Source: Candidatus Nitrosotalea sp. FS (GTDB taxonomy: Archaea; Thermoproteota; Nitrososphaeria; Nitrososphaerales; Nitrosopumilaceae). From it: a DNA stretch of 6,536 nucleotides. Below the pieces are notes generated by a model. The model ran no database searches, was not told the DNA's origin, and was given only the letters and a program-made list of their open reading frames with translations. Below, piece after piece: positions 1 to 5,419 of the stretch. Position numbers and translations under genes: made by a program. Location of the stretch: assembly GCF_011319475.1 (NCBI RefSeq), contig NZ_RCMC01000037.1, positions 22,694 to 29,229 on the forward strand. The letters run 5' to 3'. Positions within the stretch are counted from its first letter, which is position 1; the number at the start of each line of letters is the position of its first letter.

Positions 1-114
1 GGGAGAGAGTTTTGTCCCTATTTGCCCTATGTGCTTTCCAGAAATTCTCACACTAGTACTTTGGATATAATCTAGTTCTTTACCATATAGCAGGCTGATA
101 TTTCTTATCAGCAT
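1..114 (-). CDS. Partial gene: N-terminus of a probable amidohydrolase-superfamily enzyme
   Basis: An open frame of 38 codons begins at ATG (114-112) and runs leftward off the window edge without a stop. It starts MLIRNISLLYGK and continues with a V-R-I-S-G-K-H-I-G-Q-I-G pattern at residues 22-33. That resembles the opening beta-sandwich of amidohydrolase-superfamily enzymes (cytosine/guanine deaminases, dihydroorotases, imidazolonepropionases), which often begin 'LIkNa...' and then 'V.I.dGkI..IG'. The metal ligands (HxH and later residues) would lie outside the window, so neither activity nor substrate can be read. The start overlaps the arfA stop in ATGCTGA, so it is almost certainly the next gene of the riboflavin operon and probably translationally coupled. 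A formamide hydrolase or pyrimidine deaminase role in flavin synthesis is possible but is only inferred. No strong Shine-Dalgarno is visible. Confidence 0.6.
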   Translation of the reverse strand, partial: MLIRNISLLYGKELDYIQSTSVRISGKHIGQIGTKLSP

Positions 115-860
115 GTTATCTCAAGAATTCTGGTATCTTTTTTTCCAGAGTCTCTAAGCTCACGGATCTTATCTAGTGATTGAGTAGCCAATTTTGCTGC
201 ATCTCTTCCTGTTTTTGCAGTTCCAATTCCGCAGTTAAATGAGATATCATATTTTTGTTTTACAATTTCAAGAAACTTTGTTATTTCATCTTTGTTGGCA
301 TCAGAACTTAATATCATAAAGTTGTCTCCGCCCATGAAAAATGCAAGAGAATTTCTTTTGAGGAAAAACTCTGACATTTCAGAATATAGTTTGATAATCA
401 GTGAAGATACTTCATAAGGTGATTTTTTTGCAGAAACTGATGTAGAACCATCCACATCCATGTGTATAATCTGAACTAAATCTGCATCTTCGCCCAATGG
501 TAATCCAAAGATATTATGATCCTTGCTCAGGGTTGCGTTAGATCTTCTTGCCTTGTCAGCATTTGAGCTTGCTTCAAATGGAGTTTTGCCTTGTCCAATA
601 GACATGGATAAACCCAATTCAAAGGATTTCATCAGGTGTTTTTGAATTTCAATATGATCATCAACTGAGAGACCATTAGTTATTACAAAGATTTCATCAA
701 ATCTATTAGGAAATGCAAGGCAATTTTTTTGTGAAAACAAGTTTTGGATTTCTTGGTATAATGACGCTTGGAGCATCTGGAGCCTATGTTCTCTATCGCT
801 ACCAAGAGTCAGAGTCCATGGTCCATATCCGGTTATCTTGATTATGGTCAGTTGAATCAT
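108..860 (-). CDS. arfA: GTP cyclohydrolase III (archaeal, FAPy-forming)
   Basis: This cytosolic enzyme hydrolyses GTP to 2-amino-5-formylamino-6-ribosylamino-4(3H)-pyrimidinone 5'-phosphate (FAPy), keeping the formyl group. It is the first step of the archaeal route to riboflavin and the deazaflavin part of F420. The 250-residue length is close to the family's usual size of about 250-270. Diagnostic blocks are GYGPWT at residues 11-16, SDREHRLQ at 21-28, PNRFDE at 51-56, DVDGST at 135-140, GGDN at 177-180 and GIGTAKTGRDAAKLA at 211-225. The family has two tandem palm-like domains related to nucleotide cyclases; the second, carrying the DVDGST and GGDN loops, would bind metal and triphosphate. 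The ATG (860-858) overlaps the ribH stop as ATGA, and the 3' end overlaps the following amidohydrolase-like gene. No strong Shine-Dalgarno is seen, so coupling to ribH translation is likely. Confidence 0.95.
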   Translation of the reverse strand: MIQLTIIKITGYGPWTLTLGSDREHRLQMLQASLYQEIQNLFSQKNCLAFPNRFDEIFVITNGLSVDDHIEIQKHLMKSFELGLSMSIGQGKTPFEASSNADKARRSNATLSKDHNIFGLPLGEDADLVQIIHMDVDGSTSVSAKKSPYEVSSLIIKLYSEMSEFFLKRNSLAFFMGGDNFMILSSDANKDEITKFLEIVKQKYDISFNCGIGTAKTGRDAAKLATQSLDKIRELRDSGKKDTRILEITC

Positions 861-1273
861 TTTCTAATTTTTTCCAGTTCTTCAGACAGTCTCTTTGCAG
901 CCTCAATGGCTCTCTCAGCTACTGGTCGTATTCGTTGATGTGCCTGTCTATCACTCATTCCAGGCCCTGTTATTCCCAGTGTCACTGGTTTTTGGTGCTT
1001 TATTGAGAGATCTGCTAATGCTTTTGCAGTTACATGTGAAATGAGTTCATCATGTTTTGTCTGACCTTTGATTACTGCTCCAAGGGTCACTACAGCATCA
1101 ACATCTTTTTTTTGCAACAAGGTATCAATCAACAGAGGCATATCAAATACGCCTGGAACTTTACTTGTGTATTTTACATTTATTTTTAGTGCTTTTGCCT
1201 TTTCTATAGCAATGTCAAGCATTTTAAAAGTAATTTCACTATTAAATTCGGCAACAACAATTGCTATATTCAA
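857..1273 (-). CDS. ribH: 6,7-dimethyl-8-ribityllumazine synthase
   Basis: It condenses 3,4-dihydroxy-2-butanone 4-phosphate (made by ribB) with 5-amino-6-ribitylaminouracil to give 6,7-dimethyl-8-ribityllumazine, usually in an icosahedral or pentameric shell. Numbered from the upstream TTG at 1279, the protein shows AEFN (10-13, pyrimidine pocket), VPGVFDMP (41-48), GAVIKGQTKHDE (67-78, phosphate binding and catalytic His76) and LGITGPGMSDRQA (101-113). It is typical of archaeal RibH in length and motifs. There is no ATG start. TTG at 1279-1277 overlaps the ribB stop as TTGA but sits only 2 nt from an AAGGAG (1287-1282). TTG at 1273-1271 sits 8 nt from that Shine-Dalgarno, so I chose it (138 residues, MNIAIVVAEFN); the longer start gives 140. 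The stop overlaps the arfA start (ATGA). Confidence 0.95.
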   Translation of the reverse strand: MNIAIVVAEFNSEITFKMLDIAIEKAKALKINVKYTSKVPGVFDMPLLIDTLLQKKDVDAVVTLGAVIKGQTKHDELISHVTAKALADLSIKHQKPVTLGITGPGMSDRQAHQRIRPVAERAIEAAKRLSEELEKIRK

Positions 1274-1275
1274 GA

Positions 1276-1962
1276 TCAATGCTCCTTGGCGAATTTGACA
1301 AGCTCAGTACCATCAAAATATGGTATGGCATTATCTTTTGCATATTTTTTTGCCTTTTCCGTAGACAATGCAGCATATGTTTGCGAGTCTAACATTTCAC
1401 AGATTGCGGTAACTGGTGAAAGTCCTGCAAGTTTCATTAGATAAATAGACATTTCAGTATGTCCTAATCTCTTTGATAATAATCCTTCTGAAGCAATAAG
1501 CAATGGAATGTGGCCAGGTGTCTTGAAATTAGAATTGAATATTTCTTTTTTGTCAATATTTTTATTTTTGTACAATTCTGCCATCTGAGAAATTGTAAAT
1601 GCTCTTTCTTTATCTGTTATTCCAGTGAATGTATTTTTATGGTTAATTGAAATTGAAAATGATGGTCGATCTCCATAAGGAGCAGTACCAATTACCATCT
1701 TCTTCAAGCCTGCATCAAAGTTTTGAGAATTGAAAAGAATCTCATGCATAAAGTTTAATCCAAAATTTGATGCAAGTTCATGGTTAATTGACATGCAAAT
1801 CAACCCTCCTGCATCCTTGCGCATACGGGCTATATGTTCAGGAGTCACAAATTCTGCTGCAACTACCATATCTACCTCGTTCTCACGCTTATTTCCATCA
1901 TGAAGCAAAATGAAATCGCCCTTCCTAAGTGATGAAAGTGCTTCTTCTAAGGACATATACAT
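1276..1962 (-). CDS. ribB: 3,4-dihydroxy-2-butanone 4-phosphate synthase
   Basis: It converts ribulose 5-phosphate into 3,4-dihydroxy-2-butanone 4-phosphate plus formate, a Mg-dependent cytosolic step supplying the xylene-ring carbons of riboflavin. The 228 residues form a single RibB domain with no GTP cyclohydrolase II (RibA) fusion, as expected in archaea. Visible motifs are the acidic RENEVD loop (26-31), AGGLIC (51-56), FSISINHKNTFTGITDKERA (102-121), FKTPGH (146-151) and RLGHTE (165-170), which carry the metal- and substrate-binding Glu and His residues, then the ICEM block (187-190). It is the first gene of the ribB-ribH-arfA-amidohydrolase operon. Two in-frame ATGs (1962 and 1956) are possible starts; the TATA box at 1982-1988 fits a leaderless or nearly leaderless mRNA for either. 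An operator-like palindrome lies further upstream. Confidence 0.95.
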   Translation of the reverse strand: MYMSLEEALSSLRKGDFILLHDGNKRENEVDMVVAAEFVTPEHIARMRKDAGGLICMSINHELASNFGLNFMHEILFNSQNFDAGLKKMVIGTAPYGDRPSFSISINHKNTFTGITDKERAFTISQMAELYKNKNIDKKEIFNSNFKTPGHIPLLIASEGLLSKRLGHTEMSIYLMKLAGLSPVTAICEMLDSQTYAALSTEKAKKYAKDNAIPYFDGTELVKFAKEH

Positions 1963-1981
1963 GATCAGCTTTTCATTATTG

Positions 1982-1988
1982 TTATAAA
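1982..1988 (-). promoter_or_regulatory. Probable TATA box of the ribB operon
   Basis: TTTATAA on the minus strand is centred 23 nt before the ATG at 1962 and 29 nt before the ATG at 1956, with a purine-rich AGTAAGA just upstream as a possible TFB-recognition element. It lies in the 68-nt ribE-ribB gap. The spacing predicts a transcript starting at or within a few bases of the ribB start codon, as is common in archaea. Confidence 0.55.
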
Positions 1989-2001
1989 TCTTACTAGAAA
2001 A

Positions 2002-2027
2002 TTGGTAATTACCAAAATAGTGGTAAT
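2002..2027. promoter_or_regulatory. Operator-like cluster of three TGGTAAT half-sites upstream of ribB
   Basis: TTGGTAATTACCAA (2002-2015) is a perfect 14-bp palindrome. A third half-site, TGGTAAT (2021-2027), pairs with the second half-site ATTACCA (2008-2014) across a 6-nt spacer. The cluster ends about 14 nt upstream of the ribB TATA box and begins just past the ribE stop, a normal position for an archaeal regulator site. Archaeal riboflavin genes are known to be controlled by RbkR (an HTH domain fused to riboflavin kinase); assigning this site to it is inference. Confidence 0.5.
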
Positions 2028-2030
2028 AGG

Positions 2031-2621
2031 TTAATCTTCAGATAAAATATATTTTCCGAGTATATCGGTTTCAATATTAACTTTATCGCCAATTTTTTTG
2101 TAACCAAGATTAGTTACTTGCATTGTATGCGGTATTATTGAAACAGAGAATTGATCTTTTAATTTATCAACAATTGTTAAACTGATACCATCAACTGTTA
2201 TCGAACCTTTTTTGATAACATGTTTTGATAATTCTTTTGGAATTTTTATCCAGATTTGTATTTGATTGGTCTGTTTTTCAATCTTTGATATAATGCCAAC
2301 ACCATCAACATGTCCCAGTACAAAGTGTCCTTCAAGTCGTTCACCAACTTTTAGACTTCTTTCAATGTTCACTCGATCTCCACGTTCTAAGGATCCTAGA
2401 TTAGTTTTCTTTATTGTCTCGCCAATCATTTCAAACTCTGTAATTCCTTTTGAGATATTTACTGCAGTAAGACATACGCCATTTATTGAAACACTATCTC
2501 CTACTTTGAGGCCTTTTGCAATTTTATCAAGTTTGATTTTCATTTTTGCGGCACTACGGTTACTTGTTTTTTTGTCAAACATTACAATACTGCCCAGGCC
2601 TTCAATTATTCCAGTAAACAT
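2031..2621 (-). CDS. ribE: Riboflavin synthase, bacterial-type (two lumazine-binding barrels)
   Basis: It catalyses dismutation of two 6,7-dimethyl-8-ribityllumazine molecules into riboflavin and the pyrimidine precursor, acting as a cytosolic trimer. The protein has 196 residues, near the usual 195-220. The first barrel opens with MFTGIIEGLGSI (1-12) and contains GDSVSINGVCLTAV (41-54). The second begins around GHFVLGHVDGVG (98-109) and contains GSITVDGISLTIV (139-151), followed by the IPHT segment (163-166). The repeated 'G.S...G..LT' motif marks two tandem lumazine-binding domains. This is the bacterial/eukaryotic family, not the RibH-like archaeal riboflavin synthase of methanogens. It ends 68 nt before ribB and starts 70 nt after the CitE-like gene, so it may be transcribed alone or by read-through. 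No clear Shine-Dalgarno precedes the ATG. Confidence 0.95.
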   Translation of the reverse strand: MFTGIIEGLGSIVMFDKKTSNRSAAKMKIKLDKIAKGLKVGDSVSINGVCLTAVNISKGITEFEMIGETIKKTNLGSLERGDRVNIERSLKVGERLEGHFVLGHVDGVGIISKIEKQTNQIQIWIKIPKELSKHVIKKGSITVDGISLTIVDKLKDQFSVSIIPHTMQVTNLGYKKIGDKVNIETDILGKYILSED

Positions 2622-2654
2622 GATGAGTTATTATTTACATCAAGATGATTTATG

Positions 2655-2668
2655 TTTATCAGATAAAA
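2655..2668 (-). promoter_or_regulatory. Tentative promoter/inverted repeat upstream of ribE
   Basis: The 70-nt gap before ribE contains the AT-rich inverted repeat TTTATC-A-GATAAA (2655-2667). On the minus strand TTTTATCT or GATAAACA within or beside it could act as a TATA element, giving a leader of up to about 20 nt. AT-richness makes this weak, and the ribB-type TGGTAAT half-sites are absent here. Confidence 0.25.
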
Positions 2669-2691
2669 GTAGAATCGAGTCAAACACATCA

Positions 2692-3546
2692 TTATTTGGC
2701 AGAATTCAGTAGAGATATGGCTCTCTTGTAATGCACCTCATCAATCATTTTTCCATTAACCGTGGTTGCTCCTTTCTTGTTCTTCTTGGCCATATCATAT
2801 GCACTCACAACTTTTTTTGCCCATTCCATCTCAGCGCTAGTAGGATAGAACACTTTGTGAACAACATCAACTTGATTTGGGTGAATGATGCTTTTGCCAA
2901 CATATCCAAGATTTTTGGCAACAAGCGAATCTTGTTCTAATCCTAATATATCATCAAGGTCTTGCCATATTGCATCAATTGCATATTTTCCTGCGGCTCT
3001 TGCATCTACTGGAATTTTAGCTCGTGAGTATGCAGCTCCTTCCGGTTTTTTTGTATATTCTACACCCAAGTCATTTAGTAGATCAAATACACCGAAAACC
3101 AAAGCGGAGATTCTTTTACTACATGATGCAATGGCATATGCATTCACAACACCTTCTGTAGATTCTATTGATGCTATGACTTCTATGGGTTTTAGCTTGC
3201 GCTTTTTTTCTAACCTCAACATGATTTTTTCGATTTTTTTTATTTCACTTACAGTATTTACTTTGGGAATCACTATGCCATCAACACCTTTCTGAATAAT
3301 TTCGAGTAAATCATCAGGTATCAGTCCAGATACTGGAGAATTGGTTCTGACATAAATTTCGGAGTGATACTGTGATCTATTTTTTAATGCATTTTTTATT
3401 AGATTTCGTGCAGATCTTTTTTCTACTAGAGGAACAGAATCTTCCAGATCAAAACATACAATGTCTGCCTGAAGAGATTTTGCTTTTTCTAGAAAGCGAC
3501 TGTTATTTCCGGGAACAAACAAAAGACTACGTAAGAGTCTTGCCAT
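2692..3546 (-). CDS. CitE-like acyl-CoA lyase (HpcH/HpaI aldolase family)
   Basis: This 284-residue TIM-barrel protein belongs to the citrate lyase beta subunit / malyl-CoA lyase family, which cleaves or forms beta-hydroxyacyl-CoAs using Mg2+. Visible family marks are RSLLFVPGN (6-14), DLED (33-36), the substrate-contacting Arg in YVRTN (65-69), IASIESTEGV (124-133, metal-binding Glu128), FGVFDLLNDLG (151-161, metal-binding Asp155) and GKSIIHPNQV (217-226). A C-terminal extension (about 228-284) resembles the lid region of malyl- and citramalyl-CoA lyases. There are no alpha or gamma citrate lyase partners nearby, so it is not part of a citrate lyase complex. It starts 13 nt after the enoyl-CoA reductase gene and is probably co-transcribed with it. 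Malyl-, methylmalyl- or citramalyl-CoA as substrate are all possible; the sequence does not decide. Confidence 0.85.
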   Translation of the reverse strand: MARLLRSLLFVPGNNSRFLEKAKSLQADIVCFDLEDSVPLVEKRSARNLIKNALKNRSQYHSEIYVRTNSPVSGLIPDDLLEIIQKGVDGIVIPKVNTVSEIKKIEKIMLRLEKKRKLKPIEVIASIESTEGVVNAYAIASCSKRISALVFGVFDLLNDLGVEYTKKPEGAAYSRAKIPVDARAAGKYAIDAIWQDLDDILGLEQDSLVAKNLGYVGKSIIHPNQVDVVHKVFYPTSAEMEWAKKVVSAYDMAKKNKKGATTVNGKMIDEVHYKRAISLLNSAK

Positions 3547-3559
3547 AAATAGAAAGAGT

Positions 3560-4609
3560 TTATGGTTTGAGTAAGATTTTGCCGACTAGTCCTTTACCAG
3601 TGAGCATCTTAGTATGTGCTTCAGCAGCATTTTCAAAACTGTACACGGAATCTATGATAGATTTAATTTTCTTTTTGCCCATCCAATACAATCCTTGTTC
3701 TAGCTCTGCCTTTGTTCCTTGTGTGGAACCCAAGATGTTAGTTCCTTTGAAGAAGATGTGTCTCAGGTCGGTCTTTGCATCGTATCCTGTTGTTGCACCA
3801 CATGTTACCAGTGTTCCTCCGTATTTTAGTAAGGTAAGTTGATCATTCCAGTGTGTTTGACCTATGTGATCAAATGATACGTCAATTCCACCTAGTGGTT
3901 TTGCAAGTTGTCTTACTTCTTTAGCCCAATCTGGTTTTCTGTGATCAACTGCGTGATCTGCTCCAAGTTCTTTTAGTTTGTCTAGTTTGTCTGGACTTCC
4001 TGTAGCAATAACATTACAGTTGTATAATTTTGCAATCTGAATTCCAAAGCTTCCCACACCAGAACCTCCACCCATGATAAGGACTGTTTGTCCAGGACGA
4101 ATTCTTGCTCTTCCTACAAGCATGTGCCATGATGTAAGTAATGTCATAGAAGCTGCTGCAGCTTCATCAAAGCTTACGCCTTCTGGAATTTTTGCAACAT
4201 TGACTTCAGGCAAGTGCGTGATTTCAGAGAATGCACCCCATGTAGGTCCTGTTTGGAATCCCCAGATGGTTCTTTTTGTGCAATCATATTCACGTCCGTC
4301 AGTACATGCATCACATACTCTGCATGACATGTTTGAATGTGAAACAACTCTATCGCCAACTTTGAAATTTGTAACGTCTTCTCCTACTGCAATAACCTCA
4401 CCTGCTGCATCAGAACCTGAGACATGTGGTAATGGTACAGCAACTGGCTGTCCTCTCATTCCCCAGATATCGTTATAGTTTAGGGCTGCTGCCTTGACAC
4501 GGAAAACAACTTCATTTGGTTTTGGTTTTGGATCAGGGATTTCTTTTACACTTAGGATGGATTTGTAATCGTCATTTGGAGCATATTTGTCATAAACAAC
4601 TGCTTTCAT
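3560..4609 (-). CDS. MDR enoyl-CoA reductase, probable acryloyl-CoA reductase
   Basis: This 349-residue medium-chain dehydrogenase/reductase would generically be called a zinc alcohol dehydrogenase, but details point to the crotonyl-CoA carboxylase/reductase branch. LNYNDIW (43-49), HVSGSDAAG (62-70), IWGFQT (115-120), SFDHIG (245-250) and TCGATTGY (269-276) all match blocks of that branch. The structural-zinc lobe is intact: C96, C99, C102 and C110 with the canonical spacing. The catalytic zinc ligands of alcohol dehydrogenases are replaced (Cys by N44, His by S66), so a zinc-alcohol chemistry is unlikely. The Rossmann nucleotide loop is GGGSGVG (180-186). In thaumarchaea such a protein is thought to reduce acryloyl-CoA to propionyl-CoA in the HP/HB carbon-fixation cycle; that assignment is inference. 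It has its own TATA box and leads a two-gene unit with the CitE-like lyase. Confidence 0.8.
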   Translation of the reverse strand: MKAVVYDKYAPNDDYKSILSVKEIPDPKPKPNEVVFRVKAAALNYNDIWGMRGQPVAVPLPHVSGSDAAGEVIAVGEDVTNFKVGDRVVSHSNMSCRVCDACTDGREYDCTKRTIWGFQTGPTWGAFSEITHLPEVNVAKIPEGVSFDEAAAASMTLLTSWHMLVGRARIRPGQTVLIMGGGSGVGSFGIQIAKLYNCNVIATGSPDKLDKLKELGADHAVDHRKPDWAKEVRQLAKPLGGIDVSFDHIGQTHWNDQLTLLKYGGTLVTCGATTGYDAKTDLRHIFFKGTNILGSTQGTKAELEQGLYWMGKKKIKSIIDSVYSFENAAEAHTKMLTGKGLVGKILLKP

Positions 4610-4633
4610 ATTTGTAATCGACCAATTTACCCC

Positions 4634-4641
4634 TAATATAT
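4634..4641 (-). promoter_or_regulatory. Probable TATA box of the enoyl-CoA reductase gene
   Basis: ATATATTA on the minus strand is preceded by purine-rich GGGAAA and centred about 29 nt before the ATG at 4609, within the 47-nt gap after the PDCD5 gene. The spacing predicts an almost leaderless transcript and separates the acyl-CoA pair from the ribosomal block upstream. Confidence 0.5.
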
Positions 4642-4656
4642 TTTCCCTAGAGAGAT

Positions 4657-4935
4657 CTACTTGCGGTTAATCTTGAAGTCTCTTTTGGGTTGTTGTGTAG
4701 ACAGCAAAATTTGCTTTAGCTGATCATCAGAAATTTGCGAATTTAACCTTCCTTGAGATGCCAATCCTAAAAGATAGTTTTCAACCATTGCCGCAAGATC
4801 AGGTTTAACCAATCTAACATTGTTCAGTCTCAGTCTTGCTTCAGCGGTAAGAAGGGTCTTTAGTGCATTTTCCTTTAAAGCAGAAACTTCTGCATCGCTT
4901 GGATTTCTATCATCACTTGAATTATGAGAGCTCAT
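4657..4935 (-). CDS. PDCD5 (TFAR19)-family DNA-binding protein
   Basis: A 92-residue basic helical protein of the archaeal/eukaryotic PDCD5 family. Archaeal members bind DNA in vitro and form a compact helical bundle; their cellular role is not settled. The hydrophilic tail (1-20) is followed by the family core: LLTAEARLRLNNVRLVKPDL (28-47), VENYLLGLASQGRLNSQISD (51-70), then QLKQIL (72-77) and a basic C-terminus KRDFKINRK. The length is somewhat below the usual archaeal 105-120 because the N-terminal helix is short. It starts 7 nt after the S19e stop, the conserved archaeal order in which S19e precedes PDCD5, so co-transcription with the ribosomal protein is very likely. In many archaea L39e and L31e follow; here the enoyl-CoA reductase follows instead. 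Confidence 0.9.
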   Translation of the reverse strand: MSSHNSSDDRNPSDAEVSALKENALKTLLTAEARLRLNNVRLVKPDLAAMVENYLLGLASQGRLNSQISDDQLKQILLSTQQPKRDFKINRK

Positions 4936-4942
4936 GATACTA

Positions 4943-5395
4943 CTAGGAATATTTCTTTAGATTTGGATTCTTTGTGATTAATTCATTCAAGATCTCAGTT
5001 GACAGTCTATCAAGTTTTTTCATGCCTTCATGAGATATTGTTCTACCTTTTCCTTCAACCTTATCCAAATAACCCAATTTTTCTAAGCCATGTACTGCAG
5101 TTCTGATTATTGCGCCACCAGCATCTCTGTGGTGTGCTCCTCCATAACCAACAGGTTTTGTGCCACCATACATTGATCTCAAATCATTTATTCCGATAGG
5201 TCCGTGCAAGTAAATTTTTCTTAGAAGAGATGCACATCTTGTGTAATACCAATCACTTTGTTGCGGAGGTTTTACTGCATGAGCACCAGTTTTAACAAAT
5301 GGAATCCAGCTTGGCTGTACGATATCTTCTTTCTTTAGAGTCTCAGTTAATCTACCGATCAGTAAATCCGCTGGTACATCGTATGCCTTTGCCAT
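4943..5395 (-). CDS. rps19e: Small-subunit ribosomal protein S19e
   Basis: A 150-residue archaeal/eukaryotic ribosomal protein of the small-subunit head, needed for 40S maturation in eukaryotes. It has the hallmark start MAKAYDVPADLLI, then residues matching DIVQPSWIPFVKTGAHAV, the DWYYTRCASLLRKIYLHGPIG block and the YGGAHHRDAGGAIIRTAVHGLEKLGYL region that forms the winged-helix core. I chose the ATG at 5395-5393 over an in-frame TTG at 5404. Homologues begin at this methionine, and the TATA box at 5420-5426 is centred 28 nt before it, which would place transcription start at this ATG. The gene lies 39 nt after rnp4 and 7 nt before the PDCD5 gene. It is well conserved, with no sign of truncation. 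Confidence 0.95.
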   Translation of the reverse strand: MAKAYDVPADLLIGRLTETLKKEDIVQPSWIPFVKTGAHAVKPPQQSDWYYTRCASLLRKIYLHGPIGINDLRSMYGGTKPVGYGGAHHRDAGGAIIRTAVHGLEKLGYLDKVEGKGRTISHEGMKKLDRLSTEILNELITKNPNLKKYS

Positions 5396-5419
5396 AAAAA
5401 CCAAAATTCAAAGTTCGTC

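Noticed and set aside
498..504. Extra TGGTAAT copies inside arfA (498-504) and the enoyl-CoA reductase gene (about 4427-4433)
   Set aside because: Single heptamers inside coding sequence without a paired half-site are expected by chance and are not counted as operator sites.
1068..1298. Plus-strand open frame opposite ribH
   Set aside because: It is a shadow of ribH and the ribB end; the translation has no family-like motifs and the opposite frame is unambiguous RibH.
2266..2712. Plus-strand open frame of 148 codons opposite ribE
   Set aside because: It lies opposite a clear riboflavin synthase; the Pro/Ser/Phe-rich translation is typical of antisense reading of an AT-rich gene.
3217..3242. 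T-rich tracts (also near 721-731 and 1103-1110) as possible terminators
   Set aside because: They are antisense views of Lys-rich coding stretches (such as KKIEKI in the CitE-like protein), not placed after genes.
2885..3295. Plus-strand open frame opposite the CitE-like gene (also a shorter one at 2731-2940)
   Set aside because: Both are shadows of a well-conserved lyase gene with no start signal or recognisable domain.
4074..4478. Plus-strand frame and a minus-strand alternate frame (4174-4359) inside the enoyl-CoA reductase gene
   Set aside because: They overlap the conserved MDR coding frame and show no independent features.
4647..4658. Short inverted repeat TAGA-GAGA-TCTA after the PDCD5 gene as a terminator
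   Set aside because: A 4-bp stem with no following T-run; it is too weak and common to call.
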